Counted from the stretch's first letter, positions 18,618-27,437 are shown. The stretch: DNA of 64,000 nt from Nocardioides aquaticus (GCF_018459925.1 NZ_CP075371.1:2914001-2978000); one strand, 5' to 3'. Notes: generated by a model not told the origin, from the letters alone. Numbers and translations: made by a program.

Positions 18618-19592
18618 TTACGTGGAACCAGCCCCGGTCGGGACGGGTAGCTGAGGGTAGTTCTGCGGCGTGATCTGGGACCAGTGGTTGGTCTCGAACT
18701 CGGCCGGCGGGACGAGTCCGATCTCGCCGTGCAGGCGTCGGTGGTTGAACCAGTCGACGTACTCGGCAACCGCGATCTCGATGTCGCCGACGCTCTTCCA
18801 GCCGCCCTTGGGGCGCATCACGGGGTTGCGGATGCACTCGGCCTTGAACAGCGAGTTCAGCGCCTCGGCCATCGCGTTGTCATACGAATCGCCGCGGCTG
18901 CCCACGGACGCGACGGCCTCTGCTTCGGCGAGCCGCTCGGTGTAGCGAATCGCTCGATATTGGACCCCGCGATCTGAGTGATGGATCAGCCCGGTGACGT
19001 CCTGGCCGGCGCGCTGGCGGGCCCACAGGCCCATATCGAGGGCATCGAGTGCCAGATCGGTACGCATCGAGGTCGAGACCTGCCAGCCCACGATCATCCT
19101 GCTGAAGACGTCCAGGACGAACGCGACGTAGGTCCATCCCGCGTGCGTGCGGACGTAGGTCAGGTCGGCCACCCACAGCTGATTCGGTCCGGTCGCTGCG
19201 AACTTCCGCTTCACCAGGTCCTCGGGCCGCTCGGTCTCCGCACCGTCGCCGAGCGTGGTCTTGCGGGTCTTCTCCCGAGGGATCCCGCGCAGGCCCTCGG
19301 CGCGCATCAGCCGCTCCACGGTGCACCGCGCCACCTTCACGCCCTCGCGGTTGAGCTCGGCGTGGATCTTCCTCGCACCGTAGACACCCAGGTTCGACCG
19401 GTGCGCGATCTTGATGTCGCCGACCAGCTCGGCATCGCGGACCGTGCGCGCCGAGGGCGGCCTGGTCCTGGCCGCGTAGTAGCTGTTTGGGGCGATCTGC
19501 ACGCCGGCCTTCTTCAGCACAGCGCAGATCGGCTCGACCCCGACCGCGCGCCCATCGACCACGTCGTGTCGATGGGCCTCGAGGTAGGCCAC
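18618..19592 (-). CDS. IS3-family transposase OrfB
   Basis: A protein of 324 residues with an rve integrase domain: DDE residues in LWVADLTYV, IHHSDRGVQY and NAMAEALNSLFKAE. An HTH_21-like region precedes it (VYGARKIHAELNREG). The GTG start overlaps the OrfA stop by one base. Reading back in the same frame gives DRPHHQVV, so a -1 shift in the C-rich run before the OrfA stop would make the usual OrfAB fusion. Confidence 0.92.
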   Translation of the reverse strand: MAYLEAHRHDVVDGRAVGVEPICAVLKKAGVQIAPNSYYAARTRPPSARTVRDAELVGDIKIAHRSNLGVYGARKIHAELNREGVKVARCTVERLMRAEGLRGIPREKTRKTTLGDGAETERPEDLVKRKFAATGPNQLWVADLTYVRTHAGWTYVAFVLDVFSRMIVGWQVSTSMRTDLALDALDMGLWARQRAGQDVTGLIHHSDRGVQYRAIRYTERLAEAEAVASVGSRGDSYDNAMAEALNSLFKAECIRNPVMRPKGGWKSVGDIEIAVAEYVDWFNHRRLHGEIGLVPPAEFETNHWSQITPQNYPQLPVPTGAGST

Positions 19593-19912
19593 TACCTGGT
19601 GGTGGGGCGGTCGAGCTCCGCCGCGAAGAAAGCCGAGGCTGTCCTCAGAATGTGGTTGGCCCGGCGGAGCTCGCGGTTCTCTCGCTCCAGCTCGGCCAAG
19701 CGCTGAGCATCCGTGGTCGTGGTGCCAGGACGAACGCCACCGTCGACCTCGGCCTGCCGGACCCAGTTGCGCAACGTCTCGGGGTGCATCCCGAGCTGCT
19801 CGGCAACCCGAGGGATCGCGCCCTGCCTCGTATCCGGATCCGACCGCAGTTCCACCGCCATCCTGGTGGCCCGCTCACGCAACTCGTCGGGGTACTTCCT
19901 GGGTGCTGCCAT
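19592..19912 (-). CDS. IS3-family transposase OrfA
   Basis: A protein of 106 residues: MAAPRKYPDELRERATRMAV, the HTH AIPRVAEQLGMHPETLRNWV, and a leucine-rich heptad tail (RLAELERENRELRRANHILR). It recognises the IS ends. The start at 19912 gives the standard MAAPRKYP N-terminus; two earlier ATG codons are possible but atypical. Confidence 0.9.
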   Translation of the reverse strand: MAAPRKYPDELRERATRMAVELRSDPDTRQGAIPRVAEQLGMHPETLRNWVRQAEVDGGVRPGTTTTDAQRLAELERENRELRRANHILRTASAFFAAELDRPTTR

Positions 19913-19966
19913 GACTCTCATCCTCCATCGGTTGAGAGCCTCCACCAGACCCGGGGCGATTCAACC

Positions 19967-20347
19967 GCCCTATGTGAGGCGTCTTTGGACTCCACACGGG
20001 GCATCGTTACCGCGACCAGTTCCAAGCTTGATCTAGCGGGTGCCGCCCTAGATCAAGCCGTGGCTGAATCTCGCGAGAGAGCGGAGCGTGAGGAGGCGGA
20101 ATGGCGTCTTCGTGTGGCCCGGGGGCGTCGACGGGCGCGCCAAGAGCGTCTCCGCGCCGATGCCGTAGCCGCCAAAACTCCGTCGAGCGGCGCTTCGGGG
20201 CCACCTTGGTCCCACTGCCTTCGCTGTGGGCTCAAGCTTGATGAAATTCTCTACCGGCGCGGTTACCACTTTGGCTGCGAGTCGCTCGGCCGCAAGGCTC
20301 CTTCTCTGGGCCTCGCTGAGTGCGATCCGGGGGAAACACTCTTCTAG
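19967..20347 (+). pseudogene. CoiA-like gene, 3' part after the IS
   Basis: The frame is open right up to the IS and continues the 5' part exactly (codon 19967 follows 18587 once the IS and one ACC are removed). It encodes 126 residues: a charged coiled coil (ESRERAEREEAEWRLRVARG) and a zinc-ribbon-like end with CLRCG and YHFGC. It has no start of its own, so the fragment is presumably silent. It shows that the ancestral protein was 383 residues, with a metal-binding C-terminus. Confidence 0.8.
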
Positions 20348-20469
20348 CTCGTTGGGAATCCTGAGTGCCGGGCCAGTAACCGCGTCATACCACCGCCAAT
20401 GCCGAATGGCCAACGCAACTGTTCAGCACAAGACAGCCGTGCTGGCGATCTCGGCCTGCAGACGCAGCG

Positions 20470-22923
20470 CTACGTGCGAGCGACGCTCAGCATTAGCACG
20501 CTGTGCGGGTCTGCCATGAACGCGTCGAACACCTCGAGGCTGGCGAACAACGGGGTAGCGGCGAATTCGTCTGCGACGGCAGCTAGAGCGAGAAGCTGAG
20601 TATCAGGGTCCCCCTTCTCAACCGATGAGCCAGTCCCGGAACCCGATGCCTTGGTGCCAGCCGTGCCGGCTCCCCATGCCATGTCGAGTCTCTCGAGCGC
20701 AGGAAGGACACGGTCAGTGAAAGCGATGCGGTGCTGCTGGCCGAGAGCGTGGAGTTCCTCGCTCTCGGCCGCACATGCTTCCTCAAGGGCGGCCGTTTCC
20801 TCGAGCAGCGCGGCGTACCTCTCGTCCCATCGTGGGTCAGGGTCTCGACCGATGATGGCCACACGCAGGCCATACATGATGAGCTGGCTGCCGTACTGGC
20901 CGACGATGCCGCCGACCAGTGCAGCCACCTCAGCGTCACCAATATTGCTGCGCACCGCGGCTGTGCAGACCCAGGTGATGGCAGAGCGCACAACGGCTTC
21001 TGCCGTCGCCTCGGCAGCCTCAGCCGGGGTCAGCCGGTCGGTTGCCAGTCCATGGATGATGCCCGCGATGTCGATAGCCGCCTGGGTAAGGGCGGGGCCA
21101 TGGTCCCCATGGGCCCACGAGGCCTGGAAGAGGTTCGCCGAGCCGTCGGCCACCGCACTCTCACCGGCCGTGCGCAGGAACGTGCCGGCTGCCGCAGCCG
21201 CCATGGTGGCCGCGCTCGTCCGTGCTCCGGCGACACTCGCTTGGGCCCAGTCGAACCCTTCAAAGGTGCGCTCGTTGTAGAGATGAGCTACGAGGTCCGT
21301 GGCCAGCGAGGTCACCACAGCGGCGCCGCCCGCTGCAACCGCGGCGTTGACTGTCCGTTTCAGTTCGATGTCATCGGCTACCCGCTGGAGGTGACCCGAT
21401 GGATCGTTGGCGGCCTTGGTGAGTTGACCGGTCGTGATCGGGTCAGACGAGACCCCGTCGTACGAGACCACGTCGCCCAGACGTGCCCTGGCGTCTTCGT
21501 ATCGCTCGCGGTTGACTGCTGTCGCGGGCCGTTCGCCCACCCGATCGAGAAACGCGTGGGTTGGCCCAACGTGATCCGTGGGAACGACCAGGTCCATCCC
21601 TTCGTACTTGTGGTCGATCAGCCCGTTGAACGGCCCGACGCGATGCGATTTCGACTCGACGACCTTCATCTGCGCCTCCCGCACAACTGTGCCGCCAGAG
21701 GTCTGCACCACGACGTCTGCAGGATCGGCTGGCCTCCCGAGATGCTCCGTTACGTAAGCCCGATGGGATGAGTCCTTGGCGATCGCGTCGAGGTTGAAGC
21801 CCAGCGCTTGGAGCCATTCGAAGTGAAAGCCCGCCTTTACGCGCTGATGTGCAGCGCCGCAGCGCTTGGCCAGGCGCTCGATGAACTCGGGCTGCTGCGC
21901 CAAGTAGGCCAACTGCTCGCGTTGCACGGTGGTGTTGATCTGCCCGACCACCCACGACACCGCCGGGGCCGAATCGGAGCCCGGGTTCCGCTGCCTGGCA
22001 CACCGGGACACGACTCGCCTCGCAGCGTCCAGAACTGGGGCCTGGTCGTCTTCCAGCCCCTGCGAGGCGGGCGCATCCACGGAGGCGGCGATAACTGCGG
22101 CGACGGTCTGTGCCAGGCCGGCGAGCTCGGCCACCAGCAACCGGCCTGCCTTATCGTAGGTTTCGTACTCGGCATTAGCGGCTACCAGGGCACGCAGCAC
22201 CGGGAGGCGGTTGAGACCGAGGTCCACCAGTTGCCTCAGCGTCTCGGTGGCTTCCTCGGCTCGCGCGGTGGCGAAATGCAGTCGCTCGAGGTTCAGGGCC
22301 TCGAGCATCTCGAGGCGGCGGGCCTCGAGCTCGCGCCGTTTCTGTTCGCGTTCTGCTTCGAGCTTCGCTTCCTTCGCGGCCACTTCGTCGCGCCAGATCG
22401 CCAGCATGGTTCCGATCGCCACGACACTGAGAGTGCCGACGATGACGACCATCTTGTTCTTGCTCAGGTTGCGGTTGGCCTGGCGGAACAGGGCCTCGGA
22501 TCGCGGGAGCGCTTCGCGGCCCTTAGCCATGCCTTTCGTCCAGACCTCAGAGGTGTCCGCCGTCAGGTTCCCTGGCCGGAAGTGGACAGCCGTGCGACCG
22601 ACATTCGGGCTCTTCGCGGCCGTCTTGATTCCCAGCATCAGTGCCGCCTGCAGCATCCGACCGGTGCCGCCGTTAACCAGCTCGCGCAGCACTTCCGTGG
22701 CCATCTGACGGGCCTCGGTATCGATGTCTTCGAGCTCGGGCACGGCTTCCTCGGCTGCTACCTGCACGAGAGTCACCGCATGCAGCTGCCCGAAGGTCTG
22801 CGCGAAGGGCTTCAGGTACTTCTCGAACGCATCCGTGCTAATTGCGTCCAGTGCATGGTTGGCATCCCGGAAGCGCTGCTCGAGAGCAGAGCTCCCGAGA
22901 GCGCTCTCATCGGGTGTGGTCAC
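20470..22923 (-). CDS. Large membrane-anchored protein with coiled coil and nuclease-like motif, unknown
   Basis: An 817-residue protein with no family I can name. Residues 158-177 form one membrane segment (MVVIVGTLSVVAIGTMLAIW), followed by a charged coiled coil (178-220). At 364-425 the pattern FHFEWLQALGF, ADVVVQTSGG and EAQMKVVESK places D403 and Q418-x-K420 in a PD-(D/E)xK-like order. Residues 520-700 are Ala-rich and moderately hydrophobic (AAVAAGGAAVVTSLATDLVA), like pore or membrane-insertion regions. The start is GTG. It is divergent from the DUF6236-like gene at 23175. An island location and a membrane-plus-nuclease-like layout fit a defence or toxin role, which is inferred. Confidence 0.55.
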   Translation of the reverse strand: MTTPDESALGSSALEQRFRDANHALDAISTDAFEKYLKPFAQTFGQLHAVTLVQVAAEEAVPELEDIDTEARQMATEVLRELVNGGTGRMLQAALMLGIKTAAKSPNVGRTAVHFRPGNLTADTSEVWTKGMAKGREALPRSEALFRQANRNLSKNKMVVIVGTLSVVAIGTMLAIWRDEVAAKEAKLEAEREQKRRELEARRLEMLEALNLERLHFATARAEEATETLRQLVDLGLNRLPVLRALVAANAEYETYDKAGRLLVAELAGLAQTVAAVIAASVDAPASQGLEDDQAPVLDAARRVVSRCARQRNPGSDSAPAVSWVVGQINTTVQREQLAYLAQQPEFIERLAKRCGAAHQRVKAGFHFEWLQALGFNLDAIAKDSSHRAYVTEHLGRPADPADVVVQTSGGTVVREAQMKVVESKSHRVGPFNGLIDHKYEGMDLVVPTDHVGPTHAFLDRVGERPATAVNRERYEDARARLGDVVSYDGVSSDPITTGQLTKAANDPSGHLQRVADDIELKRTVNAAVAAGGAAVVTSLATDLVAHLYNERTFEGFDWAQASVAGARTSAATMAAAAAGTFLRTAGESAVADGSANLFQASWAHGDHGPALTQAAIDIAGIIHGLATDRLTPAEAAEATAEAVVRSAITWVCTAAVRSNIGDAEVAALVGGIVGQYGSQLIMYGLRVAIIGRDPDPRWDERYAALLEETAALEEACAAESEELHALGQQHRIAFTDRVLPALERLDMAWGAGTAGTKASGSGTGSSVEKGDPDTQLLALAAVADEFAATPLFASLEVFDAFMADPHSVLMLSVART

Positions 22924-23035
22924 CCCGTGAATCTAGCCGCCACCGCCGACACATCCGTTGGGAGTTCTCCGATCCCGCCCGCTCCTGCGACCCAGCAAGT
23001 TGAAGCGCCGACCGCCATGCGACCTGCCTCATTCC

Positions 23036-23080
23036 GCCGCTTATCCCCTTCCCTGCTGTCGGGGCGGGGCGGTAAGCGGC
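23036..23080. promoter_or_regulatory. Inverted repeat between divergent genes
   Basis: GCCGCTTA (23036-23043) and TAAGCGGC (23073-23080) are perfect inverted copies 29 bases apart, with G/C runs also pairing inside. The site lies in the 251-base region between the divergent starts at 22923 and 23175, so it may be an operator or a hairpin in a leader. Confidence 0.35.
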
Positions 23081-23174
23081 TCCATATGCAAGTCGAGCGT
23101 TTGCCGAGTGTGCGAACCTCGCTCTCCTGCCACGATGATCGTCCGCCTCCCGACCGCAGCCTTAGGAGCCCCAC

Positions 23175-24152
23175 GTGCGAGCGATGCTGTATTACCCCTT
23201 CGTCCAACCGCCACGGGATGTCTTGGCGCAAGGCGTCTTGTACTGGGATCAGATGGGGAGCATCGTGCCCAAGCACTACCAGCTCCCTGACTACCTACAG
23301 CAGATCTCGGATCGCGGTCTCTATCGGCCGCTTAGCGTTGACGAGTATGTGAGTGACGTTTCGCTCGACCGCCTCGTTGGGGAAGTAGAAGGTCTACTAA
23401 CGGAGCTTCCGAGAGGAGCCCTCGCGCTGCCCCGGGACCCGCTGACATCAGCGACTCGACTGCACTACGGGAAGCTGCCCTACGAGTTGGAGTTCCGCCT
23501 GAAAAACGCTGGCTTGCTCCGGGATGTCGCGACGTCCTACCAAGCCTCGGAGGCTCTCCTCGGCCCGCTCCTGACTTTATTGGCCCGGGCCGTCGCCGAT
23601 GGCGAGCGCGACCCGACCATCGGATGGGTGTGTCATACCAACGTCGCTCGTGCTGCCGCCATGGCCTTCGAAGGTGCAAGCGGGACCGGCGCACCTGCCT
23701 GGCGGCTCAAGATGGGTTGGATCTTCAAGGTCCCGCCGCCGGGCACTCCGCTCGAAGAACTCTTAGACTTCCGCGCGCGCTATGAGGATGAGCGCATTGA
23801 ACTGCTCAGGGCGGTCGACAAGCTGGCTGTCGCGTCCGGAGGTCTCGCCGCTCCTGACCTCCTACCGCAGATCGCGGAGGAGCTCGACTACGCGATGAGA
23901 CAAATCGATAAGGCGGCGAAGGGCCGCGGGCTCAAACTGAGAAAAGCGGCGAGCTACGGAACCCTGACCGCAGGAGTTGGCGCCGCGGCCACAGCAGCTG
24001 AGGCGTTCGGCCCAGTGGGCGCGGCCGCTAGTGCTGGGGTCTTCGGCGTTCTCGGATCACTGCTCTTAGGCGCGACGCAGACCTTCGTCAGGCCCGAGGT
24101 GGCGAGCCCGTACAACTACTTACATCGTGCGCGCGCCCAGTTCGGCGACTAG
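23175..24152 (+). CDS. DUF6236-like protein, unknown function
   Basis: A protein of 325 residues. The N-terminus MLYYPFVQPPRDVLAQGVLY, then WDQMGSIVPKHY, matches the typical opening of DUF6236 proteins, often found in mobile or defence regions. The middle part holds an acidic helix (RARYEDERIELLRAVDKL). Near the C-terminus a Gly/Ala-rich hydrophobic stretch (GTLTAGVGAAATAAEAFG) may contact membranes. The GTG start is preceded by TAGGAG at a suitable distance. It is divergent from the membrane protein at 20470-22923 and may work with it. No catalytic residues are evident. Confidence 0.55.
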   Translation: MRAMLYYPFVQPPRDVLAQGVLYWDQMGSIVPKHYQLPDYLQQISDRGLYRPLSVDEYVSDVSLDRLVGEVEGLLTELPRGALALPRDPLTSATRLHYGKLPYELEFRLKNAGLLRDVATSYQASEALLGPLLTLLARAVADGERDPTIGWVCHTNVARAAAMAFEGASGTGAPAWRLKMGWIFKVPPPGTPLEELLDFRARYEDERIELLRAVDKLAVASGGLAAPDLLPQIAEELDYAMRQIDKAAKGRGLKLRKAASYGTLTAGVGAAATAAEAFGPVGAAASAGVFGVLGSLLLGATQTFVRPEVASPYNYLHRARAQFGD

Positions 24153-24405
24153 GCGAGTCGAACAACGACGTTCTCACGCTGGTCACCGACAGAACGGCAG
24201 GGCGATTGCAGCGTCATTCCGCCGCGATTAGACGGGCAGCAGTCGTAGCAAACCCTCCGAAGCCAGCCCGCCGGGACGGGATGGTTGAGCACGTCGTCGT
24301 GCGTGCTTGATTGCGATACTTTCGTCGCACCGCAGGAGCCCGCTGAACATCAACAAGGGTGGTTGCTAGTTGGTCGCTCGGTCTGATCGTCCAGGTGACA
24401 CGCGG

Positions 24406-25602
24406 TCACCGTCGGGAACTGCGATTCGGGTCGTCCCCGTCTCGCTCATCATTGCTCCGAGCGAGCTCCGACAGTCGTCTCGCTATCTCGGCGTCTCGAT
24501 CCGCAGCGGCGTGCTGGTAGCGCATTGCAGCACCCGGAGTCGTATGGCCAAGGCGGCCCATCAGTTCTGCGAGCGTGGCGCCGGTTTGAGCGGCAAGGAC
24601 AGCACCGGTGTGGCGGAGATCGTGCCACCGCAGATCCGGGCGGCCGGCCGCCCTCCGAGCCGGGTAGTAGACCTTGTAGAGCGTCGACGGCGCCATGTGG
24701 TGGTCGCTCTGGTCGGCGGCTGGGAAGAGCAACGCATCCTTGCCAGGCCCGGTGAAGTCCTTCAGGTGCCGCTCGACTGCGGGCAGCAGGTGCGGCGGGA
24801 TCGCCACGTCTCGGATGCCGGCGTCGGACTTGGGCAGGCCGACGACAAACTCGCCGTCGGCCCGGACAACGGCCCGACGGATCTTCACTCTGTGGGTGCG
24901 CAGATCGATGTCGCCCCGGCGAAGCTCGGTGAGCTCACCGAATCGCATCGCGCACCACGCCGCCAGAAGGGCCATCGTCTTGTAGCGAGGAGGCAGTTCG
25001 TCGACGATCGTCTCGAGCTCCTCCAGCGACGCCGGCTGAACCTTATGGACGCGCTTGGTGTTGCCGGCCCCGCGGATGTGCGCCGGGTTGTACGGGATCA
25101 GCGGGTATGGACGCTCCGAGGCCGCAGTTGTCAAGATGGTGCGCAGCAAGCTGTAGGCCTGTGCGCGGATCGCCTCTCGGCCCGGCGCCAAGGCGTCGTA
25201 CCACTTGTTCACGTCGTCGACACTGATCCGGTCGATGCGCTCGTCGCCGAAGGCCGGGTAGACGTAGGTGTCCAGCAACATCCGGTACTGCTGCAGCGTG
25301 GTCGGACGGAGCTCGCGACCGCGGGTCCTCCGGTTCTTCAGCCACAGGTCGGCATAGACCTGAAGCGTCGGTGTCGCCTTGCGCTCTGCTCCCCGGGTTG
25401 CGGCATCAGGCGCCCAGATCTTCATCTCGATCTCTGCTCGGCGCGCGGCGAGCCAAGCCACGGCATCGTCTCTGGTGTGAAATGTGACGGGAGCCCGATA
25501 GAGCAGGCCATCAGGACCTACGTACGCAGCTCGATAGCGACCGGACGGACGCCTCTCGATCCGACCGAATCCTCGGCGGGTTCCCGCCTGTTCCCTACGC
25601 AT
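24406..25602 (-). CDS. Tyrosine site-specific integrase
   Basis: A 398-residue phage-type integrase. It has an N-terminal arm-binding region (GRYRAAYVGPDG), a SAM-like core-binding domain (about 80-165) and a catalytic domain with R220 (CAMRFGELTELRR), K258, H327 and R330 (HDLRH), H353 (LGHTT) and the nucleophile Y362 (RYQH). All expected residues are present. The ATG start is preceded by GAGGAG. The gene starts about 165 bases from the proposed att site at 25768-25790 and reads away from it, the usual layout at the end of an integrated element. Confidence 0.95.
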   Translation of the reverse strand: MRREQAGTRRGFGRIERRPSGRYRAAYVGPDGLLYRAPVTFHTRDDAVAWLAARRAEIEMKIWAPDAATRGAERKATPTLQVYADLWLKNRRTRGRELRPTTLQQYRMLLDTYVYPAFGDERIDRISVDDVNKWYDALAPGREAIRAQAYSLLRTILTTAASERPYPLIPYNPAHIRGAGNTKRVHKVQPASLEELETIVDELPPRYKTMALLAAWCAMRFGELTELRRGDIDLRTHRVKIRRAVVRADGEFVVGLPKSDAGIRDVAIPPHLLPAVERHLKDFTGPGKDALLFPAADQSDHHMAPSTLYKVYYPARRAAGRPDLRWHDLRHTGAVLAAQTGATLAELMGRLGHTTPGAAMRYQHAAADRDAEIARRLSELARSNDERDGDDPNRSSRR

Positions 25603-25767
25603 AGCCTGCTCCTCTTACCACCGAACTTCGGGGAACATACGGGGAACAAGGACGACCTCTTGTGTCCAACCCTGTCCGTAGGTGTCGCAGCACCGCATGC
25701 CCTCTGACCTGGCACTTTACAGCAAAGCTGGACGTCGACGAGGTCACGTGGTAGCTCGGTTCTCAAA

Positions 25768-25790
25768 GGTTCAAACCCAGTATCGCCCAC
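25768..25790 (+). other. Candidate attachment site: duplicated 3' end of a tRNA-Val gene
   Basis: GGTTCAAACCC followed by AGTATCGCCCAC fits the T-loop, 3' T-stem and 3' acceptor strand of an actinobacterial tRNA-Val that begins GGGCGAT. The bases before it (CAAA) do not pair as a T-stem should, so this is not a full tRNA. This is what is expected where an element has integrated into a tRNA 3' end and left a partial copy at its far side. The orientation implies that the intact tRNA is left of the window. The tRNA identity is from memory of the family. Confidence 0.55.
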
Positions 25791-26107
25791 AGTGTTATCG
25801 CAGTTCACGGGCCGGTTTCCCGAAAAGAACCTGGCCCCGTGCCATCCGTGCCAGACAGGTACGACCCTGAGGTCGACCTGAGACATGAAGAACCCGTTTC
25901 AGAAAAAGAAGAACTCAATTCTTTGAGCCAAGACGCCGCTCTAGTCATCGCACTGACCGATGCTCGAGGTGGTTGACCAAACGATGCGAGCGTGCTCGTC
26001 TGAAATGGAACAACAGAAAACTGTTAGTCGCGTTGCGCGCGATTCTCGCGGCATGCGTGGCCGATTCTCGACCATCCGAGCACCAATAATGGAGAGAGAG
26101 ATCGCAC
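25791..26107. other. Intergenic region after the island boundary
   Basis: This 317-base stretch between the proposed att site and the secreted-protein gene has no convincing frame. It includes a lower-GC part (about 25885-26030). It probably carries the promoter of the next gene. Confidence 0.4.
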
Positions 26108-26887
26108 ATGTCGACGATGACTATTTTTCGCCGGACGGGGCTGGCTGCTGCCCCGCTGGCTCTTGCGCTAGCAGTGGGTGGGATGACGACCGCCTCGGCG
26201 GCGACCCAAGCCCCCACGGGAGTAGAGGGCAGCAAGGCCGTGGTGTGTGCAAGCCCAGGTCTCAGCGCAGGCCCGACGACCAACATGACGCAGGTCGACG
26301 GCCACAGGGCCCGCAACCTGACCAGGGCGGCCCTTGCTGAGGTGAAGAGCGGTGGCCTGGCTACCCATGCTCCGCGGCCGGCTCTGTCCTTCGGGCAGGC
26401 CAAGGTCTACAGCGTGGACTCCGACGGCCCTGCGTACTCGTCTGTCACCGTCCCCATCAGTGGGGGCTACAGCATGGTCAGCAACCTCACCATTCTCTTC
26501 AATGACAGCGGCGAGATCACCCAGTCCGGTGAGACCCTCATCAGCGAGAACGAGGCAGGGAATTTCAACATCTCCAAGTTCAGTGACGGTGAGCTGGTGA
26601 AAAGCAAGGACACCAACCGGCCGTTCATGACAGACGCCCAACTGAGGCAGGACGCTCAGCGAGGCGCAGCCGGTGCTGACACCGTGGCCGCGCAAGGGGC
26701 CGGGAGTACCGTGGCCTGTGTCGCAGCGGTGCTCGGTGTGAGTGGCGCAGTCGCGTATCTCATCGTGGGTGCTTGTGCCGGCGCGTGCACGGTTCCGGTC
26801 GTGGGCACGGCCATCTGCGTCGCCTGCATCGGTGCCTACGCCGCGGTCGGTGGTTCGTCCATCGCCGCCGTTGCCAGTTGTTTCTGA
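26108..26887 (+). CDS. Secreted protein with Cys-rich hydrophobic C-terminus, bacteriocin-precursor-like
   Basis: A 259-residue protein. It has a Sec signal peptide (RRTGLAAAPLALALAVGG) with likely cleavage after TASA. A soluble middle (35-195) ends at an Ala/Gln-rich stretch. The last 60 residues are hydrophobic, Gly/Ala-rich and carry six cysteines (VACVAAVLG, GACAGACTV, TAICVACIGAY, VASCF). This layout of a long secreted precursor with a C-terminal Cys-rich hydrophobic peptide is like halocin C8-type bacteriocins, where the C-terminus is released as the active peptide. A small two-helix membrane protein follows after 12 bases and could be the immunity protein. Similarity is in pattern only; a surface protein of other function is possible. 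Confidence 0.55.
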   Translation: MSTMTIFRRTGLAAAPLALALAVGGMTTASAATQAPTGVEGSKAVVCASPGLSAGPTTNMTQVDGHRARNLTRAALAEVKSGGLATHAPRPALSFGQAKVYSVDSDGPAYSSVTVPISGGYSMVSNLTILFNDSGEITQSGETLISENEAGNFNISKFSDGELVKSKDTNRPFMTDAQLRQDAQRGAAGADTVAAQGAGSTVACVAAVLGVSGAVAYLIVGACAGACTVPVVGTAICVACIGAYAAVGGSSIAAVASCF

Positions 26888-26899
26888 GGAGTGAGGTAG

Positions 26900-27103
26900 A
26901 TGAAGAGCACGAAGCTGTTCGTGGTCAGCCTGCTCGGATTGGCAGTGTCAGCCGCCGTGCTGATCCTGCTCATCCCGTCGCTCTTCGGGTCGGGTGAGCA
27001 CGCAGATACCTGGCTAGTCGTCGGGCTCGCACTGGTCGCCGCCGCTTTTGCCGTGGGGACGCGGTACTGGCGTCCCCCGACGCGGACCTCCGAGAGCCGA
27101 TAG
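26900..27103 (+). CDS. Small two-helix membrane protein, possible immunity protein
   Basis: A protein of 67 residues with two membrane segments (LFVVSLLGLAVSAAVLILLI and WLVVGLALVAAAFAVG) and a basic tail. The ATG is preceded by GAGGAGTGAGG and lies 12 bases after the stop of the bacteriocin-like gene, so the two share an operon. Immunity proteins of this size and topology are common next to secreted peptides. That role is inferred from position only. Confidence 0.6.
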   Translation: MKSTKLFVVSLLGLAVSAAVLILLIPSLFGSGEHADTWLVVGLALVAAAFAVGTRYWRPPTRTSESR

Positions 27104-27152
27104 TCCAGGACGACCACAAGGTCCCGGCAGAGCCGAGACGCTCCGCTTCCTA

Positions 27153-27189
27153 CTCGACCAACGAGACGGCTCCCGCCTCGTTGGTCGAG
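27153..27189 (+). terminator. Perfect stem-loop after the secreted-protein operon
   Basis: CTCGACCAACGAG and CTCGTTGGTCGAG pair perfectly (13 bp) around an 11-base loop, about 50 bases after the stop of the small membrane gene. The gap 27104-27437 otherwise holds no visible gene. Confidence 0.65.
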
Positions 27190-27437
27190 CTCGCCCTTGT
27201 CCTGTAGCCCAGGCTCACACCAGGTCGGCCTCGCGTACGCCCATCCTGTCTGCTGTCTGGGGCAGTGTGGGTGGACCTCCGTCCTGGTGGAGGTGCGACG
27301 GGTAGTCCCTCTCGCCTGACGGGAGAGCACCCGGGTCGAGGCCGTCCTGGGGGGGGAGCAGCCGGGCCCGGGTCTCGGAGAGCTGACTGAGAATCCGCCC
27401 GTCGACCAAGCCGCAGGCGGCGTGTCACCGGATCACT

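Larger units (their letters stand above)
18588..19963 (-). mobile_element. IS3-family insertion sequence (second copy, 1376 bp)
   Basis: The terminal inverted repeats (18588-18615 and 19936-19963) both start TGAATCGCCCCGGGT and match at 26 of 28 positions. ACC flanks both ends (18585-18587 and 19964-19966), a 3-bp target duplication. This element differs in sequence from the IS at 16283. It splits the CoiA-like gene, and near-identical ends plus an intact target duplication suggest recent insertion. Confidence 0.93.

Noticed and set aside
24370..25707. 445-residue frame on the plus strand
   Set aside because: It is antisense to a complete tyrosine integrase and has no domain.
25745..25793. 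Complete tRNA gene
   Set aside because: Only the 3' third fits a tRNA; the T-stem is broken on its 5' side and there is no anticodon arm before it. It is listed as a possible att site instead.
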